A stretch of DNA of 64,000 bases from Ryuthela nishihirai (Eukaryota; Arthropoda; Arachnida; Araneae; Heptathelidae), in assembly GCA_038380435.1 (NCBI GenBank), contig JAWZYU010000020.1, positions 41,820,307 through 41,884,306 of the forward strand. Reading direction: 5' to 3'. The notes under the pieces were generated by a model that was not told the DNA's origin, did no database searches, and saw nothing but the letters and a program-made list of their open reading frames with translations. Positions within the stretch are counted from its first letter, which is position 1. Each line of letters opens with the position of its first letter. Below, in pieces: positions 19,807-31,396 of this stretch. The translations under genes and the position numbers were made by a program.

Positions 19807-20382
19807 TGTTGCGGATCACAAAAATGGATAGCCGCTGAGCGTGAGTATTAAAAGCTATATTTCAAAACCAAATTCAATACAAGGTAAATTGTTACAAAGG
19901 AAATATGGATGAAGTATCTTATTAACAAATCAACTATTAACATGCACAAGTCATCAATCTTCCTGCGTAGAGCACACAATATCAGCTCTGTGTATTTTAC
20001 TAAAATACTACCTTTTACTTGATTTACCAGGTCACCCGAAGATCTTCACTCGTAAACCAATTCTCGTCCTGTGCTAATAACTTTTCACACACTAGCCGAA
20101 CAAAAAGACAGTCCGTGTAGACATTCGAAGTTAGCCATAAAAGTTCCCACTTTTATCCTTCCGCGTATACACAACACATCAAGTTACTTCTTGATACTTA
20201 CGCGCACTGTCTCAGAACAGCTCACCGTCCATTTTCGAACTCTCCGACCGTTACAACACAACGACCGTTACAATACAAAACGACCGTTAACTCTCCACTC
20301 TTCTTCTCCAAATTCTCCCAACGTTCTTATTCGTTGGCTGAAACTTTTTGCTTTCGGTTGCCAGATTCCTTCTGTCGTAACA
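19807..20382 (-). repeat. 5' LTR (576 bp)
   Basis: Coding-strand start TGTTACGACAG and end GATCCGCAACA give the TG...CA termini. I saw almost no substitutions against the other LTR when reading them side by side, so the insertion is young. Confidence 0.93.
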
Positions 20383-22338
20383 ATATCATCAGCATATGTT
20401 CCGTAACTAATTTCTAAATTAAAGACTTCTGAGATGTCGTTTAGATAAATATTAAAGAACAGAGGAGATGAGATAATATGTCTCCCTGTACGATTCCATT
20501 TTCAAATTTATACTTATTCGATAATTTATTACCAATTTCTACTCTGAAGTTTTTTTCAATATGAAAGAAAGTAAAAAATGTTTCCACAAAATTTTAGTTT
20601 TCAGAGTTTTGTTATTAAGCTTTGATGTGATATTGAGTCAAAGACTTTTTCCATATCTATTATAGTAGCAACCATGTATAATCTATTTTTATTGTGTATT
20701 CTGCATCTGATATAATGTTTAATAATAGGTCTTTTGATGATCTGCCAGGTCTGAATCCGAAAAAGTTATTATCTAAAATTTTGAATTTTTTTCTGTGCCA
20801 AATTAATCTGTTGGAAACTAGTCTTTCAAAAAGTTTAAGAACGTTAGAACTTAAACATATGGTTCTGCATGATGTAAGGTTTTCAGGATTTTTGTTTTCT
20901 TTTTTTATGAATATCATATAATTATCTAGCCAATTTTGAGGGTAAGTTTTTGTAGACCAAAATTTATTAAATTGTTCAAGTAATTTAATTTGCCATTCAA
21001 GAGTTAAATTTTTTAATAATTTATTGGTAATTCCGTCAGGGCTAGGAGCAGTGTTGTTTTTTAAAATTTTGATGGCAGATCTTAGTTTCAAAAGAGAAAA
21101 TAGGAGATTTAGATAGTCTGTTTTATTATTATAATATAGCTTGTAAAATATATTTTAATTTTTTAATTGTTTTATTATCTGGTTTGAAGTGTAAATGTAT
21201 AAAATGTTGAGCTGTCTTCTGTGGTTTCTTGTATTGTCTTATTGTTTTTTAAGGAATATGTATGTATTGGATTATTTGGTGTTATATCATTATATAATTT
21301 TTTATATATTTTCCACAGATTTGTGGTTGTATTTGAGGAGACAAATTTTCTGTAAATTTCTTCCAATGTAGTTTTTGTAAATTTTTTATTTTTTTAGATA
21401 TGGCTTTGTTAAGTCTTTCAAAATTTTGGACATCTCTGAATGTTTTTTTCCTATTCATATTTCTCTCAGCTTTTCTACGTATTGCTATGAGTTTATTTAT
21501 GCATATGGTTTGTATATTGTTTTTTTTGTATTTTTTATAATTGTTTCTGTGTTGTCATTTATTTTATTTTTTAGTATTTCTATAATTTCGATATAATCAA
21601 TTTGTTTTTGTGATATATTTTCATTATTGATGTCATTTACAAATTTTTCCCAATTTACAGTTTTTAACCTCGGTTTGGTTAAATTTTGATTTTTAAAATA
21701 GATTGAGATGGGATAATGATCGCTCCCATAGTTATCTGAGGATATGGACCATGTTAAGTCTTTAACAATTTTATTGGAACATATTGACAGATCAATTATC
21801 GATTTTGTATTGAATCTATTTATACATGTTGAAACATTTTCATTTAATATGATTAAATTATTATTTTCTATTAATTTTATCAAAAGAATACTTTTATTTT
21901 TATTTTTGTGTGAAAACCCCATTTTATTATGTGTGTTAAAGTCTCCCACTATTAATATTTCTCTTTTTAAATTTTTCTAAAATTTTTGAATATTCGTTAT
22001 ATTTAATATATATTCCAGGATTACATATATTTATAATATTTGTAATTATATTATAAATTTTTACCTGTACTATTAGAATTCCTAATTTATTATGTATTGA
22101 ATTAATATTAATCCTTCTTTGAGGAATGCTTTTGTGAATAAAAGTGGCAACTCCCCTACAATTTTCATTATTTTTTGCACATAGGATATATAATTATTCA
22201 GTCTAAGAACCTTATCTGTTAAAGTCTCTTGTAGACATACTATTTTTATATTTTTGTTCTTGTTAAATGTTTAATGAAATGAAATTTATTTATAATACCT
22301 CTGCAGTTCCAATGAATTAATCTTGGCCTATTCCCCAT
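20383..22338 (-). pseudogene. Minus-strand LINE ORF2, endonuclease and RT part
   Basis: The start ATG is at 22338 (MGNRPRLIHWNCRGI), followed by the endonuclease motif CLQET, then GDFNTHNKMG (about 21940) and GSDHYPIS (about 21715). The RT region (about 21090-20660) has APSPDGITNKLLKNL, NLTSCRTICLSSNVLKLFER and FGFRPGRSS. It ends at TYADD next to the LTR element. Several frameshifts and stops break it, including near 22270, 21950, 21490 and 21170. It is a dead copy of the LINE enzyme. Confidence 0.78.
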
Positions 22339-22712
22339 GATTATCCTTTATAAGTGTCAATTCCGGTCCATTAGGTAGTAAGCAATCCAACAATTTTATC
22401 AGCAAGTTTATTACATGACTCTTAGAGTTTCCACCTAACGTTGACTTGTTTTCTTTTTCCATCATATTAGATTCATTTTCATCTGGTTTGTGTTCAATAC
22501 CTAAAGAGTTCTTGTTTGAGTTTTTTGCTCCTGTTTTATTTTTTTTTCACTATTCCAGCATAATTAATTGTTTTATTATGATCCGAGTCTTGTTAATGAA
22601 GTACAGGTATATCCGTTGATCTTCTTCTTCATCTTAAAATTGGGGGGTTTACTGGCTTTATTGTAAAGTCTCCCCACGTAAGGGGACCTATTCATACAAG
22701 CCATAACACTGG

Positions 22713-24270
22713 TTAACCATGGAAGTCGCACCGGTAAGTGTATATCCGTTGATGTCGATGGTAAAGCAAGACAGTCCTCTTCCAGGTTCGGTGAAAGTTT
22801 TGGAAAGGAGCTCTCTCCCTGGTCCGCATAAATGTGTGTGTTTGAATCCTTGAAGCATTTAAGCTTTCCGTTTTTCGATCTTCAAAATTTGATATGCGAT
22901 TATTGTTGGGAGAATTGTTTTTATTTAATTCAAAGTATGTTTTGGCTTTAGCAAAAGCTTGTTGCCAATTTATTCCTTCTTCTTTTTGAATAAAACAAGC
23001 TTTACATGCAATAATTATTATGCAGCCAGCCCATGTGGCTGGGTGAGGGCCAGCACAGTTGGGGCATCGAAGAATTTTTGAATTACATTGGCGATGGTGG
23101 TGATTTTCGCCACAACGTCTACATACAAGTTTGCCAGTACATGTCGAAATTCCGTGGCCAAATTTATAACACCGGTAACATAAATTTGGAGGCAAGGTAT
23201 AACTCTTTACCGAGTGCCTGTTAAATCCAATATATACATAATTCGGCAACTTCTCACCCTCAAACTCAAGAACCACCTTGTGTGTGGGCGAGCAAGGGGT
23301 CTCCATTTTTTTGTCAGTTTTTAAATCAAAGTGTAGCATTCGACGTACACTCAGTATTTTTTGATCAGATAATAGTTCTAATAATTCATCATCACACATA
23401 TCAGGTGAAACTCCGATAACTGTTCCAAGTATTGTTTTGACAAATTTAGAGTATTCTACTTTTACAGGTGTTTTTAGAATTTCTTTAAGATCATATATTT
23501 TATCACGTTGTAGAGAATTTCTAGGAAATACTAAAAGTCGTCCAAATGAGATGAATTTGCCACTGATATGTTCTCCTAAGAGTCTGTAGAAGAATGATGT
23601 TATTTTCTTTATGTTTATTGTACTTAATTCTGCCTTAATTCCTGTTATTATTAATGCATAATTTTCATCTTTGGTTAAATTTTCAGGAATTTTTAAGTTC
23701 CCAATATCTAAGGAAGTGATAATTGTGTATTGTTTGTCGGTCTCCATTTTTTCGTTATTACTCTTTATTATATTAGGTGTCATTGTATTTTTTTTTTCCA
23801 GTTTCCAATGCTTCATTCTCCATTTCTTTATTATTTGTCACAGACATATTAGGTGTCCTAATTTCTTTACTTTTTCCTGTTATTGATGTTAAAGTCTCCA
23901 TTTTTTTATTATTCTTCGTTATCTCAATAGGTGTTGTTATTTCTTTGTTATTTGTTTTGATGTCTGGTATTATGCTAATATCTTCTGTCGTAAGTTCTAA
24001 AGTCTTTTGTTTAGGAGTTAATTTCGTACCTGTAGATTCTTCTTCTTTGTCTGTGCTATTTTGAACTTGAAAAGTATGTTCTTCGACAGACCCTGCCGGC
24101 GACATCTCCGATTCGGAAGATAATTTTAAATCTTCCGTTAAAATTGAGTCTTTTTTATTGTCTCTGGTTTCTTTGTAATTTCTGTTTGAATAGTTATAAG
24201 CTCTTGATTTTTTAACTTTGATTTTTATCGAAGAAGGAGAAGTCTTCTTTTTCTTATTTCCGTTTGTCAT
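22713..24270 (-). pseudogene. Minus-strand LINE ORF1 with a homopolymer frameshift
   Basis: The first part (24270-23773) is Lys/Thr/Ser-rich. The second part (from about 23800 to 22713) carries the ORF1 core and three zinc knuckles: CYRCYKFGHGISTC, CRRCGENHHHRQC and CPNCAGPHPATWAGC. The two parts lie in different frames. The switch coincides with the A-run (T-run on plus) at about 23788-23797, so a single indel there probably broke an otherwise long ORF of about 510 codons. The protein would bind LINE RNA. Confidence 0.8.
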
Positions 24271-24300
24271 ATTAACGGTTACTTATGCACGTGCACCAGT

Positions 24301-25321
24301 CTAATAGAATGATTCTTTTAATGTCAAAGTAACAAAATATTAAGCTAATATGGTTTAAAGTTAAGGAACTCAATTAAATTAACACATTAAACCTGAAAAC
24401 ATGAATCAATAACTTTAATTACCTTTAAATCATTTCGAATCTTTCAAAATCGTAAAATACACCAATACAGTACGGACTTACCAGAAATTGCAGCAGTGCA
24501 AAGTTACCAACGCTTTTACTCTCACGAAATATACCACTTTATGTCGATAACATTTGTAGCTTTCTCTTTTAAGTAAAACTTTTCACCTACTAATGCACAG
24601 GATTATGCTACAAGTTCATTTAACCACAAAGTGTCGGAGGTATTGAATTTTTGCTTACACAACAGCGATACTGAATAACTGTTTATGAAACAGCGATAGA
24701 CATTTATCTTCAAGTGACTTCTACAATCTTTATCTCGAGTCTGCAAACAAGGTCAGCAACTGTTGCCTTAGTGAACTGCAAAGTTGAAGTTCAGTGTTTA
24801 TCTGATCGGCCATGAGACTGCAGTTTTCGAGATAAACATGTCGCGAAGATCCATGGTAAATATTATACTTCTGCATACCAGAAGAGTAATTTTTTACGAA
24901 ACGAAAAGGTTAACACTTGATTGTTTTGAATACTTTTTCAAGTCACGAGGAACACAAGAGCAGTGATCGCAACTTTAAGAGACTGATAATAAATATAGAT
25001 AGAGCTTGATTAACTTTATACAATAGACAGCAATAAATCCCTCCAGATTTACAAGAGTTCCCATTCGTATGTGGATTCATTTTCACATTAACATAACACA
25101 ATCAAATCGATTTTTCTAACTACCACAAAACTAGGTTATTGTGCAAGAATGTAATTCTTAATACAAAATTGAGGCGAAATAAATTTTTACAATTATTTTT
25201 AACTAAATATTAAATGTGTTAGAGAACTGATGATCCCAAAACTTCAAGATCGGATCTCTTGGAATAGCTTTAAAATATCTATTAGCTAAATAAATATGTC
25301 TCTCTGTTAATGTTCTAGGTA
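24301..25321. other. Possible LINE 5' UTR and unassigned sequence
   Basis: No coding motif seen. The first few hundred bases could be the 5' UTR of the minus-strand LINE. I found no boundary or target duplication. Confidence 0.4.
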
Positions 25322-25332
25322 CCACAATATTG

Positions 25333-25710
25333 GGGGGTGGCTCAGTCGGTAGCGCGCCAGGTTCGTAATCTGTAGTTCTCAGGTTCGAGGTCCCAGCTGG
25401 GCCAGCGTTGAGATTTATCTCCGCAGAATTCCCCGCCCTGCCCACGGTCAGTAGGGGACACCGATGAGCTTGGAAAACCGTCTTCCGTCGGATGGGATGT
25501 TAAGCCGTGGCTCCGTGTGCAGGAGAGTCATACCCTGTGCACATTAAAGAACATGGTGGATGGCCTTGACGGGAGGCTACCATCTCTCTCCCAATAACTG
25601 TCCAGTGGGTCGCCTCCCCCAACCTTCTCTGACCCTTTGGGGTCCATGTGACCTGGACATTTAAACCATGGTGTGCAAAAAAGTGCTGCTCAGAAGTAAA
25701 ACAATCCAAC
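25333..25710 (+). mobile_element. SINE1 copy
   Basis: Head GGGGGTGGCTCAGTCGGTAG and full body. Target duplication CCACAATATTG (25322-25332) / CCACAGTATTG (25711-25721). Confidence 0.9.
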
Positions 25711-25721
25711 CCACAGTATTG

Positions 25722-26082
25722 TGTAAAAAAATTGATTAAACAATCTTGTGTTAATTTCTTTTTGTCTGCAAGTTTTTTTCATATGTTTGATCACCTGGAA
25801 TACATAATTTGCGCAGAGTAAGAATTTGTAAATTTTTATAAATTCCACGAACGTGATCAAATTTCCGCAAATTTCTCATTGTCCTATTAAGATAATTTTA
25901 CGCATATTATAATGGCTTAATGTACGACATTTATACCTGATTGCTGCATGAAATACTTTCCGTTTTTGAGCATTCTTTAATATTTATTACTTAGGTATGG
26001 GTTTCGGCAGGGGGGGGGGGAGAGGAAGAAACGCCCCTCCTGGAAAAATTAACCGAAAATGAATTTATATTGAATAATGATT
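25722..26082. other. No recognised feature
   Basis: AT-rich flank with a G-run at about 26012-26021. Nothing identified. Confidence 0.5.
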
Positions 26083-26250
26083 AGCGCGCTTGGCTACTGT
26101 GCTAAGGGACTTGGGTTCGAGCCCCGGGTAAAACATGGCTGTTTTTCTGTTGAGGTCTCGCCTTCCTCACAGACCTTCTACTGGGGCGTATAAACTGACA
26201 GGCTCCTGTCAGATCTCGTGGCAAGCAGCTGCTTGAGGAGGTATTTATTT
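26083..26250 (+). mobile_element. SINE2 copy
   Basis: Head GCGCGCTTGGCTACTG, B box GGTTCGAGCCC, body TTTTTCTGTTGAGGTC, tail GCAGCTGCTTGAGGAGGTA. The extreme 5' end is not recognisable. Confidence 0.85.
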
Positions 26251-26434
26251 TATTATATATGTGTCTTAACGAAAAGCAATCCCGATTTTTGTTTCATGTT
26301 GTCTTTATTTTTGGAAGCATTTCATTTGTTTTTATTTATTAATATGAAAAAACATTTTTCACATATATCTTGAATAATATATTTCCATTTTTTTTTTCGT
26401 TTTGCTTCGGAACATTTTTAGTTATACCATGGGT

Positions 26435-26815
26435 TGATTTGCCACTGAGCGACACTTTTTTTGCACACAATGGGCTAAATGGACAGGATAGAACTTAAAT
26501 GACTCAGAGAAATTTGGAGAAAGGGATAAAACTAGATAACTATTGAGAGACAGATGAGAGCCTCCCGTCAAGGCCATAGAGCGTGTTCTTTAACTTGCCC
26601 AAGGTAAGGCTGTCCTGCACAGGGGGTCATATCTTTACGTCCCATCCGACGAAAGACTCCCTATCTACGTCCATCGGTGTACCTTTTCTAACCGAGAGCA
26701 GGGTGGGGGTTCGGTGGAGATAAATCTCAACTCTGGCTCAGGTGGAACTCGAACCTGGGAACTGCAGATTATGAGCTACCGACTGATCAACCCCCCCCCC
26801 CCCCCCCCCGCCAAG
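26435..26815 (-). mobile_element. Old SINE1 copy ending in a poly-C run
   Basis: Diverged tail (CACTGAGCGACACTTTTTTT), body and head (B box as GAACTCGAACCTGG on plus). The tRNA-like 5' end is replaced by a C-run of about 19 bases at 26791-26809. Confidence 0.78.
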
Positions 26816-27603
26816 TTATACATATATTGGCATGATATGTGAATGATTACTATATTCGCAACTGCGTTCATTAATGAATGGATCCCCCTAAATATTTTTG
26901 TCTTGAAACACTGAATTGTTTTTTTCTCCATTCTGTAATCATTGAGAAAATTCCTGTGACGTTCATGTATTTACGTTTATTAGCAAAGCACGTATTTGTC
27001 TGCAAAAAAAAAGTCCTTCAGAGGAAAGACAACTCGAAAACCTTTCATCACGAAAAGCAAAAGTAACATTTTCATCGAATGACTGCGAATAGATTCAATC
27101 GAGTCTTTAGCAGTTGAGAAATTCAATACGGGATTAGCATCTCAGATTGCAACTGTTGAGTAAACAGTCAACAAGATGTTTCCAAAATAATGAAAACATT
27201 ACTATTTGGAGACGTGGCACATGCTTCGCACCCGTGAGGAAGTAAATCAAAATTTAATCCTAATTCGTTCGCAGAAGAATCTGAATGTTAAAAATAAGAC
27301 AGAAAAATGAGCTGAAGAGGAAGATTTCGACAACGGAGAAAAACTCATGTTTCTATTCCAATATTTTTATTTTTAAAACAGAGGATTCGAGGTTTTGAGT
27401 AAATACATTGCTGAAACAATCACTCTTTCAAATTCATTTTATTCGCACTTTTAAGTCTTGTGGAATATACATTTATTTAAATAGAAAATATTTCATTCAC
27501 TTATTTTTTTGTAGCCAAACTAGAAAATATCCAGCTATTTTTTTTTATAATTACAAAATTCTATATAAACATTACAATTTTTTTAGAATTTCTTCCAGAT
27601 TAA
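26816..27603. other. No recognised feature
   Basis: AT-rich sequence without recognised coding or repeat signal. Confidence 0.5.
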
Positions 27604-27985
27604 GGATTGGGTTGTTTTACCTCTGAGTGGCACTTTTTTGCACCCAATGGGCTAAAAGTCCAGGTCACAAGTACCCCAAAGACTCAGAGTAGGTTGAGGG
27701 AAGGGGACCCACTGGACAGCTGTTAGGAGACAGATGGTAGCCTCCCATCAAAGCCAATCAGCATTTGACGTGCATAAAGTATGGCTCTCCATATCTTTAT
27801 GCACGTCAAATGCTGATTATCCGATGGACAGCGGCCTTTCCAAGCCTATCGGTGTTCCATACTGACCAAGGCCAGGGCAGGTAGTTTTGCGGAGACAAAG
27901 CTCAATGCTGGCCCAGGTGGGACCCGAACCTGGGAACTGCAGATTATGAGCTTGGCAAGCTGCGGACTGAACCACTCCTGCTCCA
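27604..27985 (-). mobile_element. Old SINE1 copy with an internal inverted repeat
   Basis: Diverged full-length SINE1. Its middle carries a perfect 24-bp inverted repeat (27756-27779 and 27795-27818) around 15 bases. No other SINE1 copy here has this repeat. Confidence 0.8.
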
Positions 27986-28097
27986 ATCGAGATTAAAGAA
28001 TCATCATTGGTAGCCTATTTTTGGGTCTGAAAAACGTCTGTTAGAAGCGGAAATTAACAGAAAAGATAAGCCATGACTTCAGTAGGCAGATTACTTA

Positions 28098-28705
28098 CAT
28101 ACATGTATTATCCTCAAGCAGCCATGGGCTACAGAGGTCTAACCAGACTACAATTTACTTCTCCAAATACGTCTATTCTGAGTTACAGCTGCTGCATGTG
28201 GCCATAGTATGCCAATTCTAGCAAGGTACCGTTTTGCATTGTCTGCCCATTGCATCCTAGTCTTCCCCTTTTTGAGGCCTTTAGTCGTACTATTCATAAC
28301 TCTATTCGCCATTCTACAGCTATGCATACGTGCAACATGACCAAACCAAAGGAGTCTCTCTCTCTGTATGCTAATCAAGGGAAGTTGCAGACTCCTTCTA
28401 ACCTCATCATTACAAAGTCAAACCACCTAATGCTCAAGATACTGCGTAGCATCTAGAATCAAAGACATCAAGTTTCCTGTCATCTTGCTTATAAAGGGTC
28501 CACGTTTCACTACTATAAATAACCTAGAAAGAACCAAACTATTATACAGCCTGATTTTGGTCTTTAGGTGTATATGCCTCTTTTTTCCACAATAAAGCAG
28601 ATATGGCAAACGTATGATAAACATACCACACTCTGACACGCGAAGCATTTTAATGACACATGTTTTCCTTTCAAATGCAATATATTCAAACATTTGCAAC
28701 TATTG
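28098..28705 (-). pseudogene. 3' fragment of a LINE (post-RT region) with SINE2-like tail
   Basis: The minus strand encodes KTKIRLYNSLVLSRL (about 28600-28555) and, after frameshifts, RERLLWFGHVARMHSCRMAN (about 28360), GKTRMQWADNAKR (about 28265) and RRIWRSKL with a stop at about 28148. This pattern is typical of the C-terminal region after the RT of RTE/CR1/L2-type LINEs. I cannot choose among them. Only the last part is present, with no endonuclease or RT core, so this is a 5'-truncated copy. The short 3' UTR ends AGACCTCTGTAGCCCATG then GCTGCTTGAGGA, close to the SINE2 tail. A second, isolated copy of that tail lies at 28778-28806. Confidence 0.7.
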
Positions 28706-28933
28706 TATTCTTCAAAAGAAAAGAAAACAAATGCCGCAACAATGAAGAGAAACGCGTCAAGTTTACATCATCATCATAATACTCAAGCAGCCATGGGCTA
28801 CGGAGGTTACAGATGATCAATATGGGAGTAGGAGGTGATGCGGCAGATATCTCAATGGAAGTCTATTTCATTTTCCCATCAGGAGTCAGAGATAACGATA
28901 GTAATCCTACCCTTCAATTCATTTTGTTCATGT

Positions 28934-29596
28934 ATATGTTACCGCTAAAGTGCAGAAATCAGTTATTCTACAGATTATGTAGGTATTGTGCAGATTAACT
29001 AGGGTGATCCGTTAACGTGCGGAAAATTGTTTCATTTCTCAAATTACCTAGGTAATCTGCAAATTACCTGGATAATCTGCACATTACCTACTAGGCATTC
29101 GTTAAAGTGAAAATAAGATCTTTGCTGGAACAACAGGAACGTTTCTGTACGCTTAAATTAACATAATGTTATTTATCTAGTGTCCGAGAGTAGAGTTGAA
29201 ACCAGGGTCATCCCTCTGTCAACATGAATCAGTCGTCCGAATTATAAAAAACGCCCCCAAAATGAGCAGGCCAAGTGAGAACGAATCATTTTAGTGATTC
29301 GCTATCAAGAATGAATCACTTTACCGATTCGTTCTCACTTGGCCTCCGCTCATGGGCGTTTTTTATAATGCGGACGAGTGAATCACGTGACACGAAGATT
29401 CATATTCAAGAGATTCACCACTATGAGAGAAACAAACTTTTGAACTTTAACGATACGGAAGCCGTTAATGTGCACATTACCTAGGTAAAATGCGGAAAAC
29501 TCTTGATTCCGCACGTTAACGGAGCAAATCAGTTAATCTGCAGATTATCTAGGTAATGTGCACATTAACGGCTTTCGAGCTTTAGCGGTAACATAT
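28934..29596. mobile_element. TIR element (MITE-like) with a nested palindrome
   Basis: The ends read ATATGTTACCGCTAAAG (about 28934) and CTTTAGCGGTAACATAT (about 29580-29596), perfect inverted repeats. Just inside both ends lie related words (CAGATTA, CCTAGGTAAT, CGTTAACGTGCGG). A second palindrome of about 130 bp (about 29243-29369) sits inside, with arms AAAAAACGCCC / GGGCGTTTTTT and GGCCAAGTGAGAACGAATC / its complement. No transposase is encoded. The superfamily is unknown. Flanking TA-rich sequence hides any target duplication. Confidence 0.65.
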
Positions 29597-29804
29597 ATAT
29601 ATATATTGTATATATATTATTATATACCATCAAGAAGCTAGAGAAATAGGCTAAATTCTGGGTGTTGTTTAACTCTAATTGTCCTTCGATAATACTGAAC
29701 AGGATAATGAACTGGCATCTCATTTTTTGGGTATTTGGGAAATTCAGTTATCCAGCAAAGGCCATCCTTATACCCCAAAAGCTCACTTCCATTCATTTAT
29801 GTTA

Positions 29805-30562
29805 GGGTTACCATATGTCCTCCAAAAAGATGACATGCCCTCCTTTTTATCTCAAAATTTATTTCGTCCCAGCATTTTGAAAAAACATGAAAATGTTCTC
29901 CATTTCGTAATAAACTTGTAAGAACATTTTTAAACTAAAATTAACGATTTTTGCTTTTTAAATCTCTCGCACCCGTGACCGTCATATAATTTATCGTTAA
30001 CTGTGAAATAATTTGTTGCAAATCCTGAATGATGAAGCAAATCTTTAATGTTGCCACACACAAAAAAGTAAGCAATTAAGAAAATTATATGAAAATTTTC
30101 CCACAACCCATGGATAGAAAATTGACAACAATTTTTGTATTTGCAATATAAAGGGCAGTGTGGGATCTTTAAAACTATTCCTAGTTTGTACAAGCTTTCT
30201 CATACAAGGGACTGTAGTCGCTGCTGACCGATATCTCACTAAGAGCTAACACAAACACACAGAGTTTATGTGCTGAAACAGCTAGCTGCTGTTTCAGCAC
30301 ATAAACTTTGTGCTTTAGTTAAGAGCAAATAAATCTTGATTGCTATCAAATCTGAATAAAAATCGCATGTCATATAAATATTTTAAAATGTACTGAATAT
30401 GTATTATGCCTTTTTCTGACTGAACTGTTAGTCGGTATTTGAAATAACTTTGCAAAACGAAACAAAAAACGGTTTCTACTAATGGAAAACATGTCCTCCT
30501 TTGTCTTCCATTTCTAATGTTTTTGTCCTCCTTTTTGGGCATTGGTATCTAGTAGCCCTATT
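29805..30562. mobile_element. Possible decayed TIR element
   Basis: The left end TAGGGTTACCATATGTCCTC and the reverse complement of the right end (TAGGGCTACTAGATACC, then AAAAAGGAGGACA) are weakly alike. Both sides carry GTCCTCC words. A perfect 20-bp hairpin is inside at 30263-30282 / 30288-30307. No target duplication is seen, so this is tentative. Confidence 0.3.
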
Positions 30563-30770
30563 TAATGCACGGTTAGCCATTTTCGTTTTTTTACCTTGCA
30601 TTAAAGACAGAGCCAACTAAATTTTTTTTTTATAGCTCATAAATGTTTTACACATTGAAAACCAGTTTTACTCGACTAGATTAATTAAAGTCTAAGTAGG
30701 TCAGGATTAATATTAGTAAAAAAAACAAAATGTTCAATGAAATTAATTCCTATTTGAGATTGGGATGGGC

Positions 30771-31130
30771 CAATTGGTTCCACACCAGGTCCATAACTTT
30801 ATGTTGTTAGGCTTGAGTCCCAACTATGCATGCATTCAGAATTTGTTCAATAACGCCCGTTCTGCCTTCGGTAAGAAAGGGGGATACTGATCGGCTTGGA
30901 AAAGCGACTGCCTACTGGATGGAAAGTGAAACCTTGGCCACTTGTATAGAACAGTCTTACCTTCAATACATTAAAGAACACACTGAACGGTCTTGACAGG
31001 AGCTTTCCATCTTTCCTAACATGTATCCAGTAGATTCCTTTCCCAATCTATTCTCAGCATTTGGAATCCTTGTCACTTGCCCATTTAACCCATTGTGTAC
31101 TTAAAAGTTTCTCAAAAGCAAAACAAGACA
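30771..31130 (+). mobile_element. Old SINE1 copy
   Basis: Heavily diverged head (GGATGGGCCAATTGGTTCC), body (GATCGGCTTGGAAAAG, CATTAAAGAACACACTG) and tail (CATTTAACCCATTGTGT). Confidence 0.72.
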
Positions 31131-31138
31131 TCCTTATT

Positions 31139-31396
31139 TTAGACCGATGGGCTTGGAAATGTCGCCGTCCGTGGCATGGGACGTTAATCCGGGTCCCATG
31201 TACGGAAGAGCCATACCCTGTGCACGTTAAACAACACGCTGGATGGCCTCGACGAGAGGCTACCATCTGTCTCCCAACAGCTGTTCCAGTGGGTCCCCTC
31301 CCCCAACCTTCTCTGAGCCTTTGGGGTCCATGTGACCTGGCCATTTAGCCCATGGTGTGCAAAAAAGTGCCGTTCAGAGGTAAAACAACCCAAAAC
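31139..31396 (+). mobile_element. SINE1 copy, 5'-truncated
   Basis: Starts within the body at CCGATGGGCTTGGAAATG and runs through the normal tail GAGGTAAAACAACCC. It lies directly behind the old copy and is much less diverged, so it is a later event. Confidence 0.85.

Larger units (their letters stand above)
16027..20382 (-). mobile_element. Young LTR retrotransposon carrying a captured thymidine-phosphorylase-like domain
   Basis: This 4,356-bp element is bounded by direct LTRs starting TGTTGCGG and ending GTAACA on the plus strand. They are near-identical apart from one 67-bp duplication. A 4-bp target duplication, ATAT, flanks it (16023-16026, 20383-20386; AATAT if the terminal A is shared). 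On the coding (minus) strand the order is 5' LTR, tRNA-Leu PBS, a single ORF, polypurine tract, 3' LTR. No protease, RT or RNase H motif is present, so it must be mobilised in trans. A terminal integrase remnant (VYRIRR...KVVHVDRL) places its parent in the Ty3/gypsy group. It inserted into the RT of an older LINE. Confidence 0.93.
15788..24300 (-). mobile_element. Decayed AT-rich non-LTR retrotransposon, interrupted by an LTR element
   Basis: Minus-strand ORF1 (24270-22713) and ORF2 (from 22338) of a second Jockey-like LINE. The RT is split at 20383/16026 by the LTR retrotransposon. The 3' part after the RT active site survives only to about 15788. Coding sequence is strongly AT-biased, unlike the AC-rich LINE at the window start, so this is a different lineage. 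The 5' limit is uncertain. Confidence 0.8.

Noticed and set aside
16027..20382. A complete autonomous LTR element or an endogenous virus with env
   Set aside because: No protease, RT, RNase H or envelope motif is visible in the 3.1-kb interior. Only terminal gag- and integrase-like pieces remain.
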